64,000 bases of DNA from Sarocladium kiliense (GCA_030734395.1 JAUZTG010000003.1:1178001-1242000), one strand, 5' to 3'. Counted from the stretch's first letter, positions 22,053 to 34,966 are shown. Numbers and translations: made by a program. The notes: a model not told the origin generated them from the letters alone.

Positions 22053-23959
22053 GGCCTCCGGGGACGAGAGTATGTAAGTGAAGTTACGATGTTGATCGTG
22101 TGTATGAAAGCCTATGTGGCATGTCTGGGCTTGTAGAGAGGACGAAGAAAGGGGCCAAAGGAAGAAGCAAAGTAAGCGTGAGTGGTTTCGAGGTCAAGTG
22201 CTGCTATCCCTGACTCAGGGTGGCGAGAGAGTGAGTGTGGCGTTGAGGCCTTAAGCGAAGAAGAGGTGGGATGGTGAGTGAGAACAGAGAGGATGAGATA
22301 GACGAATGCACAAGGAGATATGGAGACAGGGTTAATTAACGAGACAAGGTTGAGGTGGAGTTGAGTGAGGTCGGCTCTGAGTCGGGTAGAAAACGAAGAT
22401 GCTGTCAGATCCGATCCGGCCGGGGTGGTGCGTTATATGAGGGAGGTGTGGAGATTGACATGACGCATGTCCTGGGGCTTCGTTTGCTGTGGATAGGGAT
22501 CCCGCAGAAGTAACCATAGTAGATGAGAGAAAGGGAAAGGATGAGGACTATATGATGGGGCCGTTGAAGAGCATGGGGAGAAAGGGAGAAGAGTAGAAAA
22601 CGCACATGCACGTACCGTCCTGCGCTGCCTGTGCATTCCGCTTCAGCGCCTGACCCCTACCACCGCTTCCCGGGCCTGAAGCCGCTGACGGGGGGTTCGT
22701 TAGGCTCATGCCCAGCAAGTCGCTTCTTCACTTTCTTCCGGATCCACGTTTTTGTCTCCTCTCTTTGGCGTATTGTGGTGAGAAGCGGGGTGGTCAAATG
22801 AGTATAGCCTGGATGAGCGGAGAGGCAACGAACAGTCAAGCAATACACCACACACACACACACACACTCAAGGTCACGAGCACCACCACCGCTGAATGCT
22901 GCCTGTATGCGGCCTGGCCTGCCTCTCGTGCAGGCATGCGCGCACCCGAGCGGATAGTTCGTCTCTGTGATCCTACCAAGCCACGTCGTTTGTCAAGAAG
23001 CCCCGTGAATATTGACTGCTCTCTGTCGGGCAATGCTTTCTGCCCGCGGCTAATGTCAGCCACCTCAGCAGGCGCGCGCCGAACCGCGTTTGCCTGTCCC
23101 GGCGAGTTGCTTCGAGGATCGGCACCCAGACTTCGCAACCGCTGGCTGGGGGCAATATGCGATATACGATGTGCGCGCGTTCCTGTCGGAACACCGCATG
23201 AGCTGACAGCTGGCAAGGCACCCTATGTGAATGAGCAGTGGATGCGCGGGGTTTGGCCGTCGGGCTAAGCTGTGCGGAGAGAAAGACGATCGTCTGCACA
23301 CTTGCTTCTCCCCTTGTTGGATCAACAAAACACTGTTGTGTGGGGATGCAGAGTGGTCCGGCTCTGTTCCTGGATCCTTATGGTGCGGAGTCGCCTGGTG
23401 TGCTTGGCCACCCAGATGCTGGACGATGGCGCCGGGTGTTTGCTGCGTAGTGTACGATGTGTGCAGATCTGCTTTTGAGGATGACTAGCAAGACTGCTAT
23501 GAAGGACGAGTTGCGAAGCCGGTCACGACAGATATGGAAGGACCAGAAGTCGCGGGCGAGGTTGTGCCACGTCCTGGTAGATGAAGCTTGGAGTCGGGGG
23601 AACCTTGTTTTGGGGGTCGTCGCTGAGAATGACTAAGCATATATGCTTTACTGGATGCCAACATTTTCGAACAGTACATGCGAAGGAAAGGAGGGCGCTC
23701 AGGAAGCAGTTGGAGATATTACACGATACCATCAAGCAACCTTCCCAACAAGTACCATCATCGTCGACTTCATCGAGCGTTTAGCGGTAACATTCCAGTC
23801 CCTTTTCTTGGACAAGATCGCGAGCCTTCGATACAGATACACTATTACCAAAAGATCATCTGTCGAGCTGCTGAACTTTTCTTCGTCTGTACGGCGCTAT
23901 CATAATAATGCTCCAAACCTCGAAATCACGCACCCCCTCGTGTAGCCACATACAGAGCT
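22053..23959. other. Intergenic region (ssn3 promoter, arp2 3' side)
   Basis: About 1.9 kb between two minus-strand genes. There is no supported gene. The first 500 bases next to ssn3 are purine-rich on the plus strand, so pyrimidine-rich in the direction of ssn3 transcription, as expected for a leader. A CA microsatellite lies at 22849. Confidence 0.5.
22849..22866. repeat. (CA)9 microsatellite
   Basis: Nine perfect CA units in the ssn3 upstream region. Useful only as a likely length polymorphism. Confidence 0.85.
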
Positions 23960-25305
23960 CTACCGCGGCCCCAGCTTCTCCAACACCCGTGGTCCCTGCT
24001 CGTCCCATTCTGCCTTGGTCACCCACATGCTCTCCTTGTCCGCCATGATATTGGCCAACACCGCACCGCCCAGGAAAACCATGTGTCTCCTCCTCGGTGG
24101 GTCCTCTATCCGCACCTTGAACTTGCTTAGCCGCTCTGGGTTGCCCTGCAGCGCACGCGTCAACCACAGCTGCTTCAGTTCCTTCTCCAGTCGGGATGGC
24201 AAGCCAGGGTACATGCTGCTGCCACCAGAAAGCACAATCGCCTTGAACAGCGACGATCGAATATCCACATCGGCGGACTGAATGGTGTTGAAGAGAAACT
24301 CGCCAAGACCTGGGGATTCGCTGTCCACCAGGTGAGGCTGGAACAGGCACTCGGGTGCCTCGAATCGCTCGCTGCCCACGCGGATAACCCGGCCGTCAGG
24401 AAGAGTGTAGTCCTCGACAAGAACTGTGGTATCTTCACTCAGGTGCTTGTCAAGTTCGAGATCGTACGAAACGTAGCATAGCTTCTCCTTGATCTGGCGC
24501 ACAGTCTCGAAATCAGCTGTTCGGTTGAGGGCATAGCCACGGCGCAGGAGGAGCTTGATCAGATTGCGCGTGACATCGCGGCCGGCAACATCAAGACGCT
24601 TGGTCAGGTGGTTGAGAACGACGGATTCGTAAACGGGGACGATATGGGTGACACCGTCACCAGAGTCGACAACAACACCAGAGCTCAGACCTACAGTGCA
24701 GTGGTGTTCAGATTAGCACAACGCTCGGCTTGAAGAGCTCTCAAACGTCGATATAAGTAACGAACCTTGAGCATACAGCGCCAGAACTGCCTGAATAGCA
24801 ACGTACACACCGCCAAAGCCGTAGCGGTCGAACATCACCTCGCACATATGCTCTCTGTTCTTGAGGGGGTTCATCGGAGGTTCTGTCAGCAGGATCTTCT
24901 GGCCCTGCGTGTCCACCTTGAGTTTCTCGAAGAAAGTATAATCCCAGAGGTGCTGCATATCGTCCCACTTCTTCACAATTCCGTTCTCCATGGGGTAGCT
25001 AATCTGAAGCATGGTACGGGCGGCGGCGGCCTCGTCACCACACATGATATCCTTGATGACGATGTCATTGTCTGTCTTCTCCTCGGATCGGAGGATCGGG
25101 CGGCCGACGATGGAAGGGAACTGGTGCTCGGGGAAGTTCTGCGCTGCGTATCCGACCTTGAGGAAGCCGGTACCTCCGTCGAGCACTATACAGAAGAGGA
25201 GTCGAGTCAGCAATGCGGCGCGGCGTTCCGGGGGGTGGACGGAGCTCATGCGGAGGTCGCGCAGCGGATGGATGAGTGCCTACCAATGGGGGGTGTGTTG
25301 GCCAT
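23960..25305 (-). CDS. arp2: Actin-related protein 2 (Arp2/3 complex)
   Basis: Three exons: 25305-25284, 25185-24766 and 24690-23960; introns of 98 and 75 nt; 390 residues, the normal Arp2 length. The first exon encodes only seven codons and part of an eighth. Arp2 and Arp3 form the nucleating dimer of branched actin filaments at cortical patches. MANTPPIVLDGGTGFLKVG contains the first phosphate-binding loop (from Asp10). VVVDSGDGVTHIVPVYE is the second, and VLSGGSSMYPGLPSRLEKEL the adenosine region. The terms NFPEHQFPSIVGRP and EPPMNPLKNREHM are specific for Arp2 rather than actin. The tail WVTKAEWDEQGPRVLEKLGPR is typical. Splice sites restore all family blocks. Confidence 0.95.
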
Positions 25306-25671
25306 GGTGACGATTGGCGCAACTAAGTGCGTTGGGAATGGCCAGAGAAAAAGGAACGAGACAATCTCGAGGGCAAAACTGCGCGATGGTGAGGGTGACG
25401 ATGGGATGCTGCGCAGCTGCACTGGCGGTGGTGGAGGTGGATGGTGGGGTTCCAGCCTCCCGTCGTTTCGTTGGTTACGTTGCCCGCTGTCGTCAGAGGC
25501 GGCCTTCTCGCGCAGTACAGTCACGTGGTACCCCGCGACGGCACCGTTGATGCCTCATTGCCGTCTAAGCCGTACTCGGAGTGCGTTATATTCATATAGA
25601 CTGTTGGTTTTGGTAACCTTCAACTCACCAAATATTGAATGCAAGCTTTTGCTTTCTAACCTGTTATCGAA
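25306..25671. promoter_or_regulatory. Short divergent promoter, arp2 / racemase
   Basis: 366 bases separate the arp2 ATG (minus) from the racemase ATG (plus), so both must take their promoters from this stretch. No distinct TATA box was seen. Confidence 0.5.
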
Positions 25672-26534
25672 ATGTCCCGCTCAGCAGGTTCCGAGCGGCC
25701 TGTCCGCATCCTGCTCCTCAACCCCAACTCATCTACGTCCATGACAGATGGGATGGAAGCTGCCGCAAAGAAGTTGATCTTGCCTGATGTAAGACTTGAT
25801 TATCAAACCAAGGCTGCGGAATCATGACCTTGTTTTCTATACACTAACGCAGTCCCTAGTATATCCAGATATCAACATATACTGCACCGTCGTCCTCTCC
25901 AGCAAGCATTAATGATGATGCAGACATCAAGGCTAGCGCTGAGATAGTTCTTTCTGATCAAGGCTTATCCAAAGATCTTGGGAGTGGTGATTACGATGCC
26001 GTGCTGGTAGCATGTTTCAGCGTCCACACACTGGTTCCCAAGCTTGGCCAGAACAAGGATCTGGCTGTAACCGGCATATTTGAGGCGTCCATTCTCACCT
26101 CTTTGTCCATACTCGGCGACGCGGACAGCGACGAGAAATGGGGCATTGTCACCACAGGGAAGTTTTGGGAAGAGCATCTGTCGCATGGAGTGAATCACTT
26201 TATCGGACAAAGCAAGGGTGACGCGAACAGCAAATTTGCCGGTACTTTCTCGACAGGGCTGAATGCAGGAGACTTCCACACCGTTCCCAAGGAAGAGGTC
26301 AAGGCTAAACTGAAGGCCGCAACGAAGAAGCTGCTTGCGGCAGGGTCCGTGAAGTGCGTGACAATGGGTTGCGGTGGAATGGCTGGACTGGAAGAGATCA
26401 TTCGAGAAACAGCCGTTGAGGTGTATGGGGAGAAGAAGGCAGCGGGTGTCTACATCATTGATGGAGTCAAGGCAGGAGTGCTCCAGCTGGAGCAGACGAT
26501 CAGAAGCAGGAGAGCGTTTCGAAGCGGTCTTTGA
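25672..26534 (+). CDS. Asp/Glu/hydantoin racemase family protein (Dcg1-like)
   Basis: Exons 25672-25788 and 25860-26534 with a 71-nt intron (branch CACTAACGC); 263 residues. The start VRILLLNPNSSTSMTDGM is the signature of the hydantoin racemase/Dcg1 group, followed by YTAPSSSPASIN. Two catalytic-type cysteines are present: Cys91 in VLVACFSVH and Cys210 in VTMGCGGMAG. Family enzymes racemise hydantoins or amino acids by a two-cysteine mechanism. In yeast the relative DCG1 is under nitrogen catabolite control and may act on allantoin, but the substrate here is not shown. The acceptor at 25859 is preferred because the earlier AG would introduce a stop. It is convergent with the transporter gene, only 72 bases from it stop to stop. 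Confidence 0.9.
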
Positions 26535-26606
26535 TGGATATCCAGTGTATTGTACTTACGAAGAGCGCCTACGAGTTCGCATGTACCCCAGGTCTAATCA
26601 TGCTCT

Positions 26607-28206
26607 CTACTCGACGTGGCGACTGCGGCCCCAGACTTCATCAGCGTTCTTCTTCCCCTTAGTCTCTGGGACGTTCCAGGCCACAAATAAGGCACACAAG
26701 CCCGCTAATGCCGCGAATACAAAGTAAACCCAGCCATTCCCGCCAAGTGCATTGTTGAGCGCCTTGTTGATTATGGGGAAGAATTGTGCCACCAAGAATG
26801 TAGCGACGTAGTTGGCAGCAAGACACCAACTTTGTGTCGCACCGACTGCCTCTTGGCCGACGAGTTCTGATGCCAAAATGAAGGGAACTGGTCCCAGGCC
26901 CACCGCAAAGAAGCCGACAAAGAACAAGACCGTGATGGCAGAGAGGATCTTGATACCGAAAACGATGGAGAAGGCAAGCGCGAGAGCACTTGAGCCTTGA
27001 CCAACGATAGAGATTAGGAGGCAAGTCTTGCGACCAAGCCGATCCGGCAGTGGCGAGCAAGCAATGGTGGTGATGAGGTTGACGAGCGAGATGAGGATGG
27101 TGAGCAACGCAGAGGAGACAGGTAAGAGGTTTGCGAGGAGCGATACAGAGTACATGATGATCGAGTTGATACCACAGAATTGTTGGGCGAACATCACTCC
27201 CACAACAGCGATGATGGCAGGCCGGTATTGCCGGTCTTTCACAACCTCGAAGAAACCGAGATGTTCAGCATGCTTGGTGCCTGCAGCCGCCGTTTCCGAT
27301 GAGTCAAGCAGTCGCTGTTCTTCACTGGCGCCCTCATCCTCATCCGCAACACGGTCCCAATTCTGCGTCTCCTCAGTAATGTCGAAGGTCTTGCCTCGAA
27401 TTCTCTGAAGCGTGACTCTGGCCTGGGAGCTGCCTCCATGTGCAGCAAGCCAGGCTGGGCTCTCAGGAACGAGGAACAGGCCCAGACCCTGAGTGACTGC
27501 GATGATGAATCCTATGGCAAGAATCCAACGCCATGAGTTTCCATAGCTCAGGAAGTATCCGAGTGTCTGCGATGAAAGAATGCCGATATTGATAGAAACC
27601 TGGGTCATGGCCCCGAACAAACCTCTCTCTTTGGGTGGGGAGATCTCGCTGATATACAGAGGAACAATCACAGTTGAGGCACCCGCGCCGACACCTGCAA
27701 TAAAGCGGCCGAGAACGAGTAGGGGGACGCTGCCGGCGATGGTCTCGATGGCAGCACCGCAGATGTAGAAGACTGCTGTCGCTTGCATGGCGGGGTGACG
27801 GCCTCGTCGGGACGAGAGGGGTCCTCCACCCAGAGCACCGATAAGACCGCCAACCATGAAGGCGGAAGAGACCGTAGCGAACGCAACTTCGTTCATAGGA
27901 ATGCAGTCGGGGAGGAAGCCGGTCGGATCTTGGGCAGGAGAGTCGCGAGCAAAGAGGGCGCGAAGAGCTGCCAGCGATGCGATGGACTTCTTGCGACAGG
28001 TAATGACATCTTGCGGGGCGTTGAGCTCGGCCTGTAATAGTACTCAGAGGTCAGCACACTTCATATGATACACGTGAAGGATAGAACAGGTTGCAACGCA
28101 CGAGGTGGAAACCGAACTGGAGAGAGCCGAGAGTCGAAACGACGAGGAGGAGGATCAGGTACGGGCTGATGTCGTGCATGCACTGTCGAAGGCCTTGGTT
28201 CGCCAT
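26607..28206 (-). CDS. MFS sugar-type transporter, Vps73/YBR241C-like
   Basis: Exons 28206-28102 and 28031-26607 with a 70-nt intron; 509 residues. It has about twelve membrane segments. Sugar-porter marks include GRFIAGVGAGASTVIVPLYI after helix 4, PESPAWL, and PDRLGRKTCLL. PVPFILASELVGQEAVGATQ and SWCLAANYVATFLVAQFFP are typical of the vacuolar subgroup around yeast Vps73 and YBR241C rather than plasma-membrane hexose carriers. A central cytosolic loop of about 70 residues is acidic (DEDEGASEEQRL). The substrate is unknown; a vacuolar membrane site is an inference from the subgroup. The splice joins a first membrane segment LLLVVSTLGSLQFGFHL to the main part. Confidence 0.92.
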
Positions 28207-28847
28207 GGCTGATGAGTATTCGAAGCTCGTCTACTTCACTCGGTCATGGGAAATAAAGTTGAAGGAAAGATGGGATTCCAAGGCTTTCTTCCCCCTCGTT
28301 GGGGTGGACGGTTGATGTGTCGAGGTTCGGTCATCGCCCGACACCTGAACCACCTGCCTCAGAGGGAGGACACTGGGCAAGCTTCGGGTTGCATGCACGA
28401 GACCCGAACGTACCTTATCTTACCCTGCAACGCCACGAACTGTAGCCATTCAAAGTCTCAAATTATGACGGTCAACTAATTGTATTTGCTTGATTTCCAC
28501 TTCATGCCAAGTTGGAGTTAGGTTATAGTAAATAGGTGTTCTGAGCCATCGTCGTCATAGATAGGATGTTGATTGCAAATCCACCATATAAGCCAGCAGA
28601 GCATGGGGACACTGGGGTCCTGTGCGTGCTGTAGGGATAACTATCACTTCTGGTCACACGCATCCATACTTAGTCTGAGCTGCCCCAAAGAAATTCTACC
28701 AAAGAAACTCTATCTATAATACAAATGAAGGCTCTCATTTCCGATATGCAGTTTTAATCCTTCTAGTACTCGAACGACCTCGCAGGATCGGCAAGGCATA
28801 GCATAGCAACGCAGTTACAAGTCTAGATGTATGGACTGCCCCAAGCA
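28207..28847. other. Intergenic region
   Basis: About 640 bases between the transporter start (minus) and the end of the next minus-strand gene. No gene or motif was recognised; it should contain the promoter of the Vps73-like gene. Confidence 0.5.
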
Positions 28848-30895
28848 TCACGCCACAATATTGACAGCTCCTTTAAACATCTTACGTTGCTGAGAAGAAG
28901 TGTCAATGATTCAGCCGTCTGAAGCGATTGAGAGGTACACTTACAGTAAAGCAAGCGGAAAGAACCAAGCAGAAAGCGGCGGCAACGTACACAAGGATGT
29001 ACACTTTGCTCATCGACTGAACGATGACACTGGTCGCCTGAGCTCTCAAATCATCATTTAGCTGTTGGAAATAAGCACCGCTTGTTCCCGATATGGCGAG
29101 TTGAAGTTCGTCATGGGTCGCATTGGGCAGGATCTTCGAAAGCCCGGTTATTGCCGTATTAATGAACACAGCTCCCGAGATGGTCAACCCGAAAGCAATA
29201 CCCCCAAGCTGAGCTGATTGGTGTCTTAGAATGAAAGTTGTAAAAAGGTAGGGAGAATGAACCTACCAAGCATCATGAAGCTGATGGCATATGCCAGATC
29301 ATTGGGATCAGTCATTGCCTGAATGACTGCATAGCCACTCTGGGTGAAAGCACCTGTCCCAAGACCCAATGGAACCATGAGGCCATATATGAGTCCAGTA
29401 CTGGAGTTCTCGTCCACGCGAGCTAAGTCTTGTAAGTACCGATCACGACTTCGCATTGTAGTCTACTCACAAAAGAAAACACCTCCAATGAGCGCCAGAA
29501 CGCTTCCCCCTATGTACCACGGTTGGAAGTAGTTGAACCGAGAGATCAGGTGTCCACTGGCCAAGATCATCAATGTCAGACAGAAAATGAGCGGCAACAG
29601 GCGAACAGCGGCCAAGATAGCGTCGTCCCCGCGCGTAAACTGAAAGTAGAGGGGGATGTAGTAGATCGGGATGAAGCTGGCAGCATTGACGGCCGAGGTG
29701 ATGGCATATAGTATGACAGCATTGTGATTCCGAAGAAAGTGTGCGGGGAACACTCGGTTCCTGAGGTCAGTGAGGATGGGGATTCCCTGTTGGATTGCAA
29801 GGACAATAAATAATACGCCAGAAACAACGAACAGAGCGATGATTTGCCCACTGTTCCAGCCGTAGACCGTGCCACCAAAGTTCATCGCCATGATCAAACT
29901 GGTGATGGCACCAATAGAGATGACTGCACCGACAGCGTCAAACTCACGCAGACGAGCCATCATGGTCTCGTTTGGCCGTGGACGGAATGAAGGAAGATAC
30001 CACAAATAAAGAGGCGCAAACAGCGCTGATATGCAGAGGTTGATGTAGAAAGCCCACCTCCAAGTTGCCTTTGACTCAGTGAAAGCGCCGCCGACAACAG
30101 GTCCCAAGACTGTGCCCAATCCCCATACCACACCCCTGGCGATGTCAGTCGGCACTGCTCATACACACTCGGAAATCGGACTTACACGAAGCTGAGGTAT
30201 CCAGGGCGCTCCTTAGGTGTTGTGTTAACTGACAGCAGCGTCTGCACGCCAAGGTACATTCCGTTGCCGCCGATGCCAGCTAGGACGCGGCCGACGATAA
30301 GTGCATTCATATTTGGCGCTGCTCCGCATATGGCAGAACCAACATTGAAAAGAATGACAGAGCCATTAAAAAGCCATTTAGTGTTGAACAAACCGAAGAT
30401 TTTCCCGAACGGCAATACTACAGCCGAGCCACCCAGGAGAAAGCTGTGTGTTGTCAATTTTCTGTCACCCAACTCTTCAGATTCTTTGGGACTCACCCGA
30501 CAGAAAGCCATGGCAGCTTGACAGCATCGCCGAATCGGTTAACTGCGGCCTTGAATGTTCATTAGTATAGCCACTGAGGGTTTGAGCACCAGTTCCCTTA
30601 CTGGAGTAATATCCGCGACAATGGTGTTATCGAGGGCGTAGAGGAAGATCGAAGACAGAATGGAGACGACGAGAAGGAGCCACTGAGCCGATTGTTTTAG
30701 CTTTTGTCACATTCGAAGTTCCGAAGATTGACCACATACCATGAACCCTTGGACTTGCCGCGGCGCGTCTTTGGACTCCGAGTCTGACGGGGCGCACTTG
30801 GGCGATTCGCTGTCCATCTGAGGGTTAGGACTCGTCGCATGAATACCGCTTTCCATGAGAGCTGGGGAGGTCTGGGGTTTCTCTTCAAAAGCCAT
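28848..30895 (-). CDS. MFS multidrug-type exporter (DHA2 / 14-helix group)
   Basis: Eight exons on the minus strand: 30895-30740, 30682-30602, 30549-30497, 30443-30186, 30135-29471, 29422-29267, 29213-28945 and 28889-28848; 559 residues. The N-terminus (1-52) is cytosolic and rich in Ser/Pro/Lys. Helix 1 reads WLLLVVSILSSIFLYALDNT, with the motif LDNTIVADITP seen in 14-helix drug:H+ antiporters. Further marks are GRVLAGIGGNGMYLGVQTL and GVVWGLGTVLGPVVGGAF (motif C). The last exon is chosen because gtaagt at 28944 is a perfect donor and the resulting end QRKMFKGAVNIVA fits the family; without splicing the protein ends at 28903 with LNRFRRLNH and by coincidence has the same length. An acceptor for exon 6 nine... 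bases apart is also possible. Likely an efflux pump in the plasma membrane; its substrate is unknown. Confidence 0.85.
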
Positions 30896-32619
30896 GATTT
30901 ATAGAAGTATTGTGGGAAAATTGAATAGCATTGGTTGAGTGACAGCTGCCGATGAAGCATTGGCAAGGGCTGATGCAGCTTAAATAGTGAACTCATTACT
31001 TGGCCACGTCACTGACTTCCTGGTTTGTTCGGCCTCAGAATTATCAATTGTCAACTCAGGGTCTACCGTACCGTAGTGATTTCCTCTTGTTTGCCATGCC
31101 CTCGGTGCCAATATCCCAAGCACACCCCAAATGGCGATTCTTGAAGTTTCCCTTTTCAGCAATGCCCGCCCCTACTGCTCTTGACACTCCCGTGTGGATT
31201 ACTGTATTAGGCAATATCGTCGGCGGCTTGACAATTGCCTGAATGGGCGCACCCGCTAATAATGCCGTCTGAATTTCTTTACAGCATGCAGCCGCAGCTG
31301 TTAGACAATGTCGGTAAGTTTTGGCGTGTGCCATTATGAGCATCCAGCAAAGCGCTAGGGTCTACTGGTCCAAGACTCCAGGCTTACAGAGCAGGAGATA
31401 GTAGAGAGCTGACATGTGTGCCGCGCACTTAGGTGCCAAAGGCCTGATCTGGGCGCCTGCACCAGTCGTATTATTCTGGCTCAGAGAGGATAGTATCACT
31501 TGTCAGTATGACATAGAGGGGGCCAGATGCCTTTCCGAGTTCATGATAGCACTCGAGACTACGCAGTAATCAACCCAAAATTAAGCTTCGTTTATCGCAA
31601 CCCTACGAAGTGATACTGTAAGAACGTGGGGGCAATAAAATTTGCATGCGCATCTGTTACCTGCTTGACCCCTGCAGGCTGCATCGGTGCCATATTAGGA
31701 GATGAGACAGGGAAGCAGACTCCTGAAGGGCTGACAATGAACGCTAAGCTCACCCGCCTGAGGCAGCGCTTCCAACTCTCAACCAGTCCGACACGGTCTC
31801 GACTTTCTAAGAGCTTCAGCCTTGATCAGGTGGTCTTCTAAAATGGCCATCTCTCTACATGTGCCAATGTAACCCCCAAACCCGAAGATTCAGCTTCATG
31901 ATACAGAGCACCCACACAAACGCGATCTAGCATCATCGCAGCAGGAAGTAGGAGGAAGTGGACTAACTAAGAGGTTCTCTCGCAGATATAAAACATCAAA
32001 GATGCCGCTATGATGCCACTTTCGCAGTTTTTACACAATTCTAAACCTACGCGCTTATCTTGGTCCCGGACTACATGCGACAAGACTAACAGGGCCTTGC
32101 AGTTCTGACCATGTCGACAGGGATCCATCAGTAGATCATTCAAGGTCAGGCCAGGAAGGGTCCTAGCTTTCTATTCTATTATTCGCTGATCGTCTATTGT
32201 GGAACCTTATGCAATTGCAGGTTTGCAGGAGAATTGGATGACGAGGCGTCGGAATTGGGCAAATCACGTTGCACGAACCTCTGTTCCAGGCGCAGTGAAT
32301 AGTAAGCTTGACATGAAAATATGCACAGACATGCAGCAACCCCTCGAGAAAGGGGAGGCGCTTCGTGCTTACTACGACTTTGAATTGACACCAAAATCTC
32401 ACTGCGCAATCGTGAAGGTGTAAGCAGGGGGGTTACCGAGGCTTGGGTGTCCTTACATTGGCAAGGCCGTCATCTTTGACGTTGATTGACCTTTTTAGCA
32501 TCTTCTCTTCTTCTTCTTTTCTTTTACGGTTCCTTGCTTCTGCGCGCTTTCTCTCTGCATTTGGTGTTTCAAGGCGCTGAGCAAACACACTTCTTGCCTG
32601 TGGGAGATCTTCGCTACAA
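30896..32619. promoter_or_regulatory. 1.7-kb divergent promoter, MFS exporter / monooxygenase
   Basis: The exporter (minus) and the flavin monooxygenase (plus) are read away from this region, which has no supported gene of its own. Reading through it I found no clear TCG(N5)CGA site, the type bound by AflR. The stretch 32490-32570 is pyrimidine-rich and probably part of the monooxygenase leader. Confidence 0.5.
30979..30986 (-). promoter_or_regulatory. TATA-like element of the MFS exporter gene
   Basis: TATTTAAG on the minus strand, about 85 bases upstream of the exporter ATG, is well placed for a core promoter. Confidence 0.35.
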
Positions 32620-34745
32620 ATGGAGCAATTCGATCTCGTCGTCGTCGGAGCCGGTAAGTCTCTCCCATCAAAACCGGGGAACGTCACAGCTCTCGACGAT
32701 TCTGTCGTTTCTGTTGCAGCTTTGTGTAATTGATGAATCACAAGGGTACTATGGCCTCGGCGCTGCGAAACAATACCATGTTACGCACCCAGACGATTCC
32801 TTAGCCGTCTTTGACGTCAATGCGTCGTTAGGCGGAGTGTGGTCGAATGAGCGCGTGTACCCGTGCCTCAGGTCTAACAACCTGCTGGGAACGTATGAGT
32901 ACCCAGACTTTCCTATGTCCACTGAGCGCTTCGGCGTCAAGCCGGGCCAGTACATTCCAGGGGAAGTTATGCATGAGTACCTGGAGGCCTATGCACGCGA
33001 GTTCGGCGTCGTCGAGCACCTACGGCTGAGTACCAAGGTTGTCTCGGCGGAGCACAGAGGCGAGGGTGGCTGGCTGCTTGAGATACAGAGCATCGAGAGC
33101 GAGCAACCGCAGGCGCCTACCAGAGTTGTCGCCAGGAGACTGATCATTGCGACGGGCCAGCTGTCGGAGCCATCGATGCCCCATATACAAGGCCAAGAGG
33201 AATACGACAGGCCACTCTTCCACAGCAAGGACTTTCAGAAGTACAGAGATACCGTCAACACTGCCAAACGTGTCACTGTCTTCGGAGGAACGAAGTCTGG
33301 CTGGGACGCTGTATATGCGTACGCTACGCATGGCGTCAAAGTTGACTGGATCATACGACGTAGGTATCTCCAATGCAATTGGCACTACGCCAAGTTACTC
33401 AGAAGGCCTTTTGAACTGATAATGCTGCTTGTGCTCAGCCACCGGCCACGGTCCGGTTTGGATGTCGCCGTCTTTCGTTACACCCTTTAAAGTCTGGATC
33501 GAGAAACTCGTCAGTAAGTATTTACAGTCACTTTCATTACCCGAGTCTTTGTAAATCCGAGATCTGACATGTATTGTCTCGGAAGATATCCGTTGGCTTC
33601 ACTGGTTTTCTCCTTGCATATGGGGCCAAGATAGCGGCTACCACGGCATCAACTCCTTCTGGCACCGCACGGCGATCGGTCGAGCCATCACCACTGGCTT
33701 CTGGAATATGCTGGCTAGTGATGTGATAAACATCATGGAGTTCAATAAACACCCCGAGCTCCAGAAGCTCAAACCCACTTCGTCGGCCATGCATACTGGT
33801 ACAGCATTTGGCATTTTCAACTACGAGACCGACTTCTATGAGCCTATACGTAATGGCACCGTTCAGATTCACGAGAAGGACCTCTCGCATCTCAGCAAAG
33901 GTAAAGTGCATCTTGACGATGTGGAGGGGACGGTTCTTGAGTCAGACGCTTTCGTCGCCGTCACTGGTTGGAAGACGTTCTCACCTCTTAAGTTTCTGCC
34001 GGAGGGAATTGACCGTAAGATTGGCCTACCTTATGTCCCAAACTCCAGCGATGAGGGCCGCCTCCCTGACGACGGGCTCGCTTCTCAGACTGCTCTGCTC
34101 GAAAGGGCGGACAAAGAGATTCAAGAGCGTTTCCCGAGACTCAAGACGCCAATGAAGTTCAACCCGAAATACAAGCCTCTCAAAGAAACCAAGGCCTTTA
34201 GGATGGCGCCATCTGACGCTCTATCCGACCCTACTGTACCGCATACTCCTCTGATGCTCTACCATTTCATGGTCCCCGGCACCGCCGAGTTCCTCCGCAG
34301 CAAGGACATTGCGTTTACGGGATACTCTACGAACTTCAGCAACGGCACCTGTGCGCATATTCAGGGTCTCTGGATCAGCGCCTTCTTTGATGGCACGCTC
34401 GCCCGAGATCCTAGCTCGGCCGTTGCTGCTGCTGTCGCCGGCTCACAAGCTCATGATCAGGATGCCGACAAGAAGGTTAGCGGAGAACCCATGACATTAG
34501 ACGAGGTTCACTGGCAGACAGTCCTGCATAACCGGTTTGGAAAGTGGCGTTATCCGAAGGACTCGGGCGCCAAGTCGCCGGACTTCATCTTTGAGGCGGT
34601 ACCGTTCATGGATATGATGATGGCGGACTTAGGGTTGGCGATTCATCGGAAGAAGGGATGGTTCAGCGAGATAACTGAGCCTTATGGACCAGCAGATTAC
34701 ACGACCATTAACGAGGAGCACGCTGCCAGAGTTGCCACGAAGTAG
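32620..34745 (+). CDS. FAD-dependent monooxygenase (FMO / Baeyer-Villiger type)
   Basis: Exons 32620-32653, 32745-33359, 33439-33513 and 33586-34745; introns of 91, 79 and 72 nt; 627 residues. The first exon is only eleven codons plus one base. Splicing gives MEQFDLVVVGAGYYGLGAAK, a complete GXGXXG FAD-binding loop at residues 10-15. HIQGQEEYDRPLFHSKDF is the FMO-identifying region. VTVFGGTKSGWDAVY (about 188-202) is the second dinucleotide loop for NADPH. GHGPVWMSPSFVTPF and the long C-terminal part match large fungal flavin monooxygenases that hydroxylate or insert oxygen into small molecules. The substrate cannot be told. It diverges from an exporter and converges with an AflR-type regulator gene, 221 bases stop to stop. 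Confidence 0.9.
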
Positions 34746-34966
34746 CTTAAGCGCATCTATGTCTGGCTCTTGAAACGAAACACGGTACTCTTACCTTGAG
34801 ATTAATTGCCATGCCTCCTCCACTTTCCACAATTGCTGTCCATGGTTCCTGTTACACCGACCTGGGAGATGGTCAGGGTCAGGCAATCAGGTTATGCTGA
34901 CGGCTTCCTCGTCACAATCCCAGGTCTTGCCATGTATATAACCAAGCGTCTTGGGTACCCATATAC

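Noticed and set aside
22849..22866. CA repeat considered as array-type element
   Set aside because: A simple dinucleotide microsatellite without unique spacers; CRISPR arrays are not expected in a fungal nuclear genome.
24767..25744. Plus-strand open frame of 325 codons opposite arp2
   Set aside because: Antisense to conserved arp2 exons, crosses the arp2 promoter and the racemase exon, and shows no family features.
30896..32619. AflR-type operator TCG(N5)CGA in the divergent promoter
   Set aside because: I read the region for this pattern and found only partial matches such as TCG(N5)CGT; no full site.
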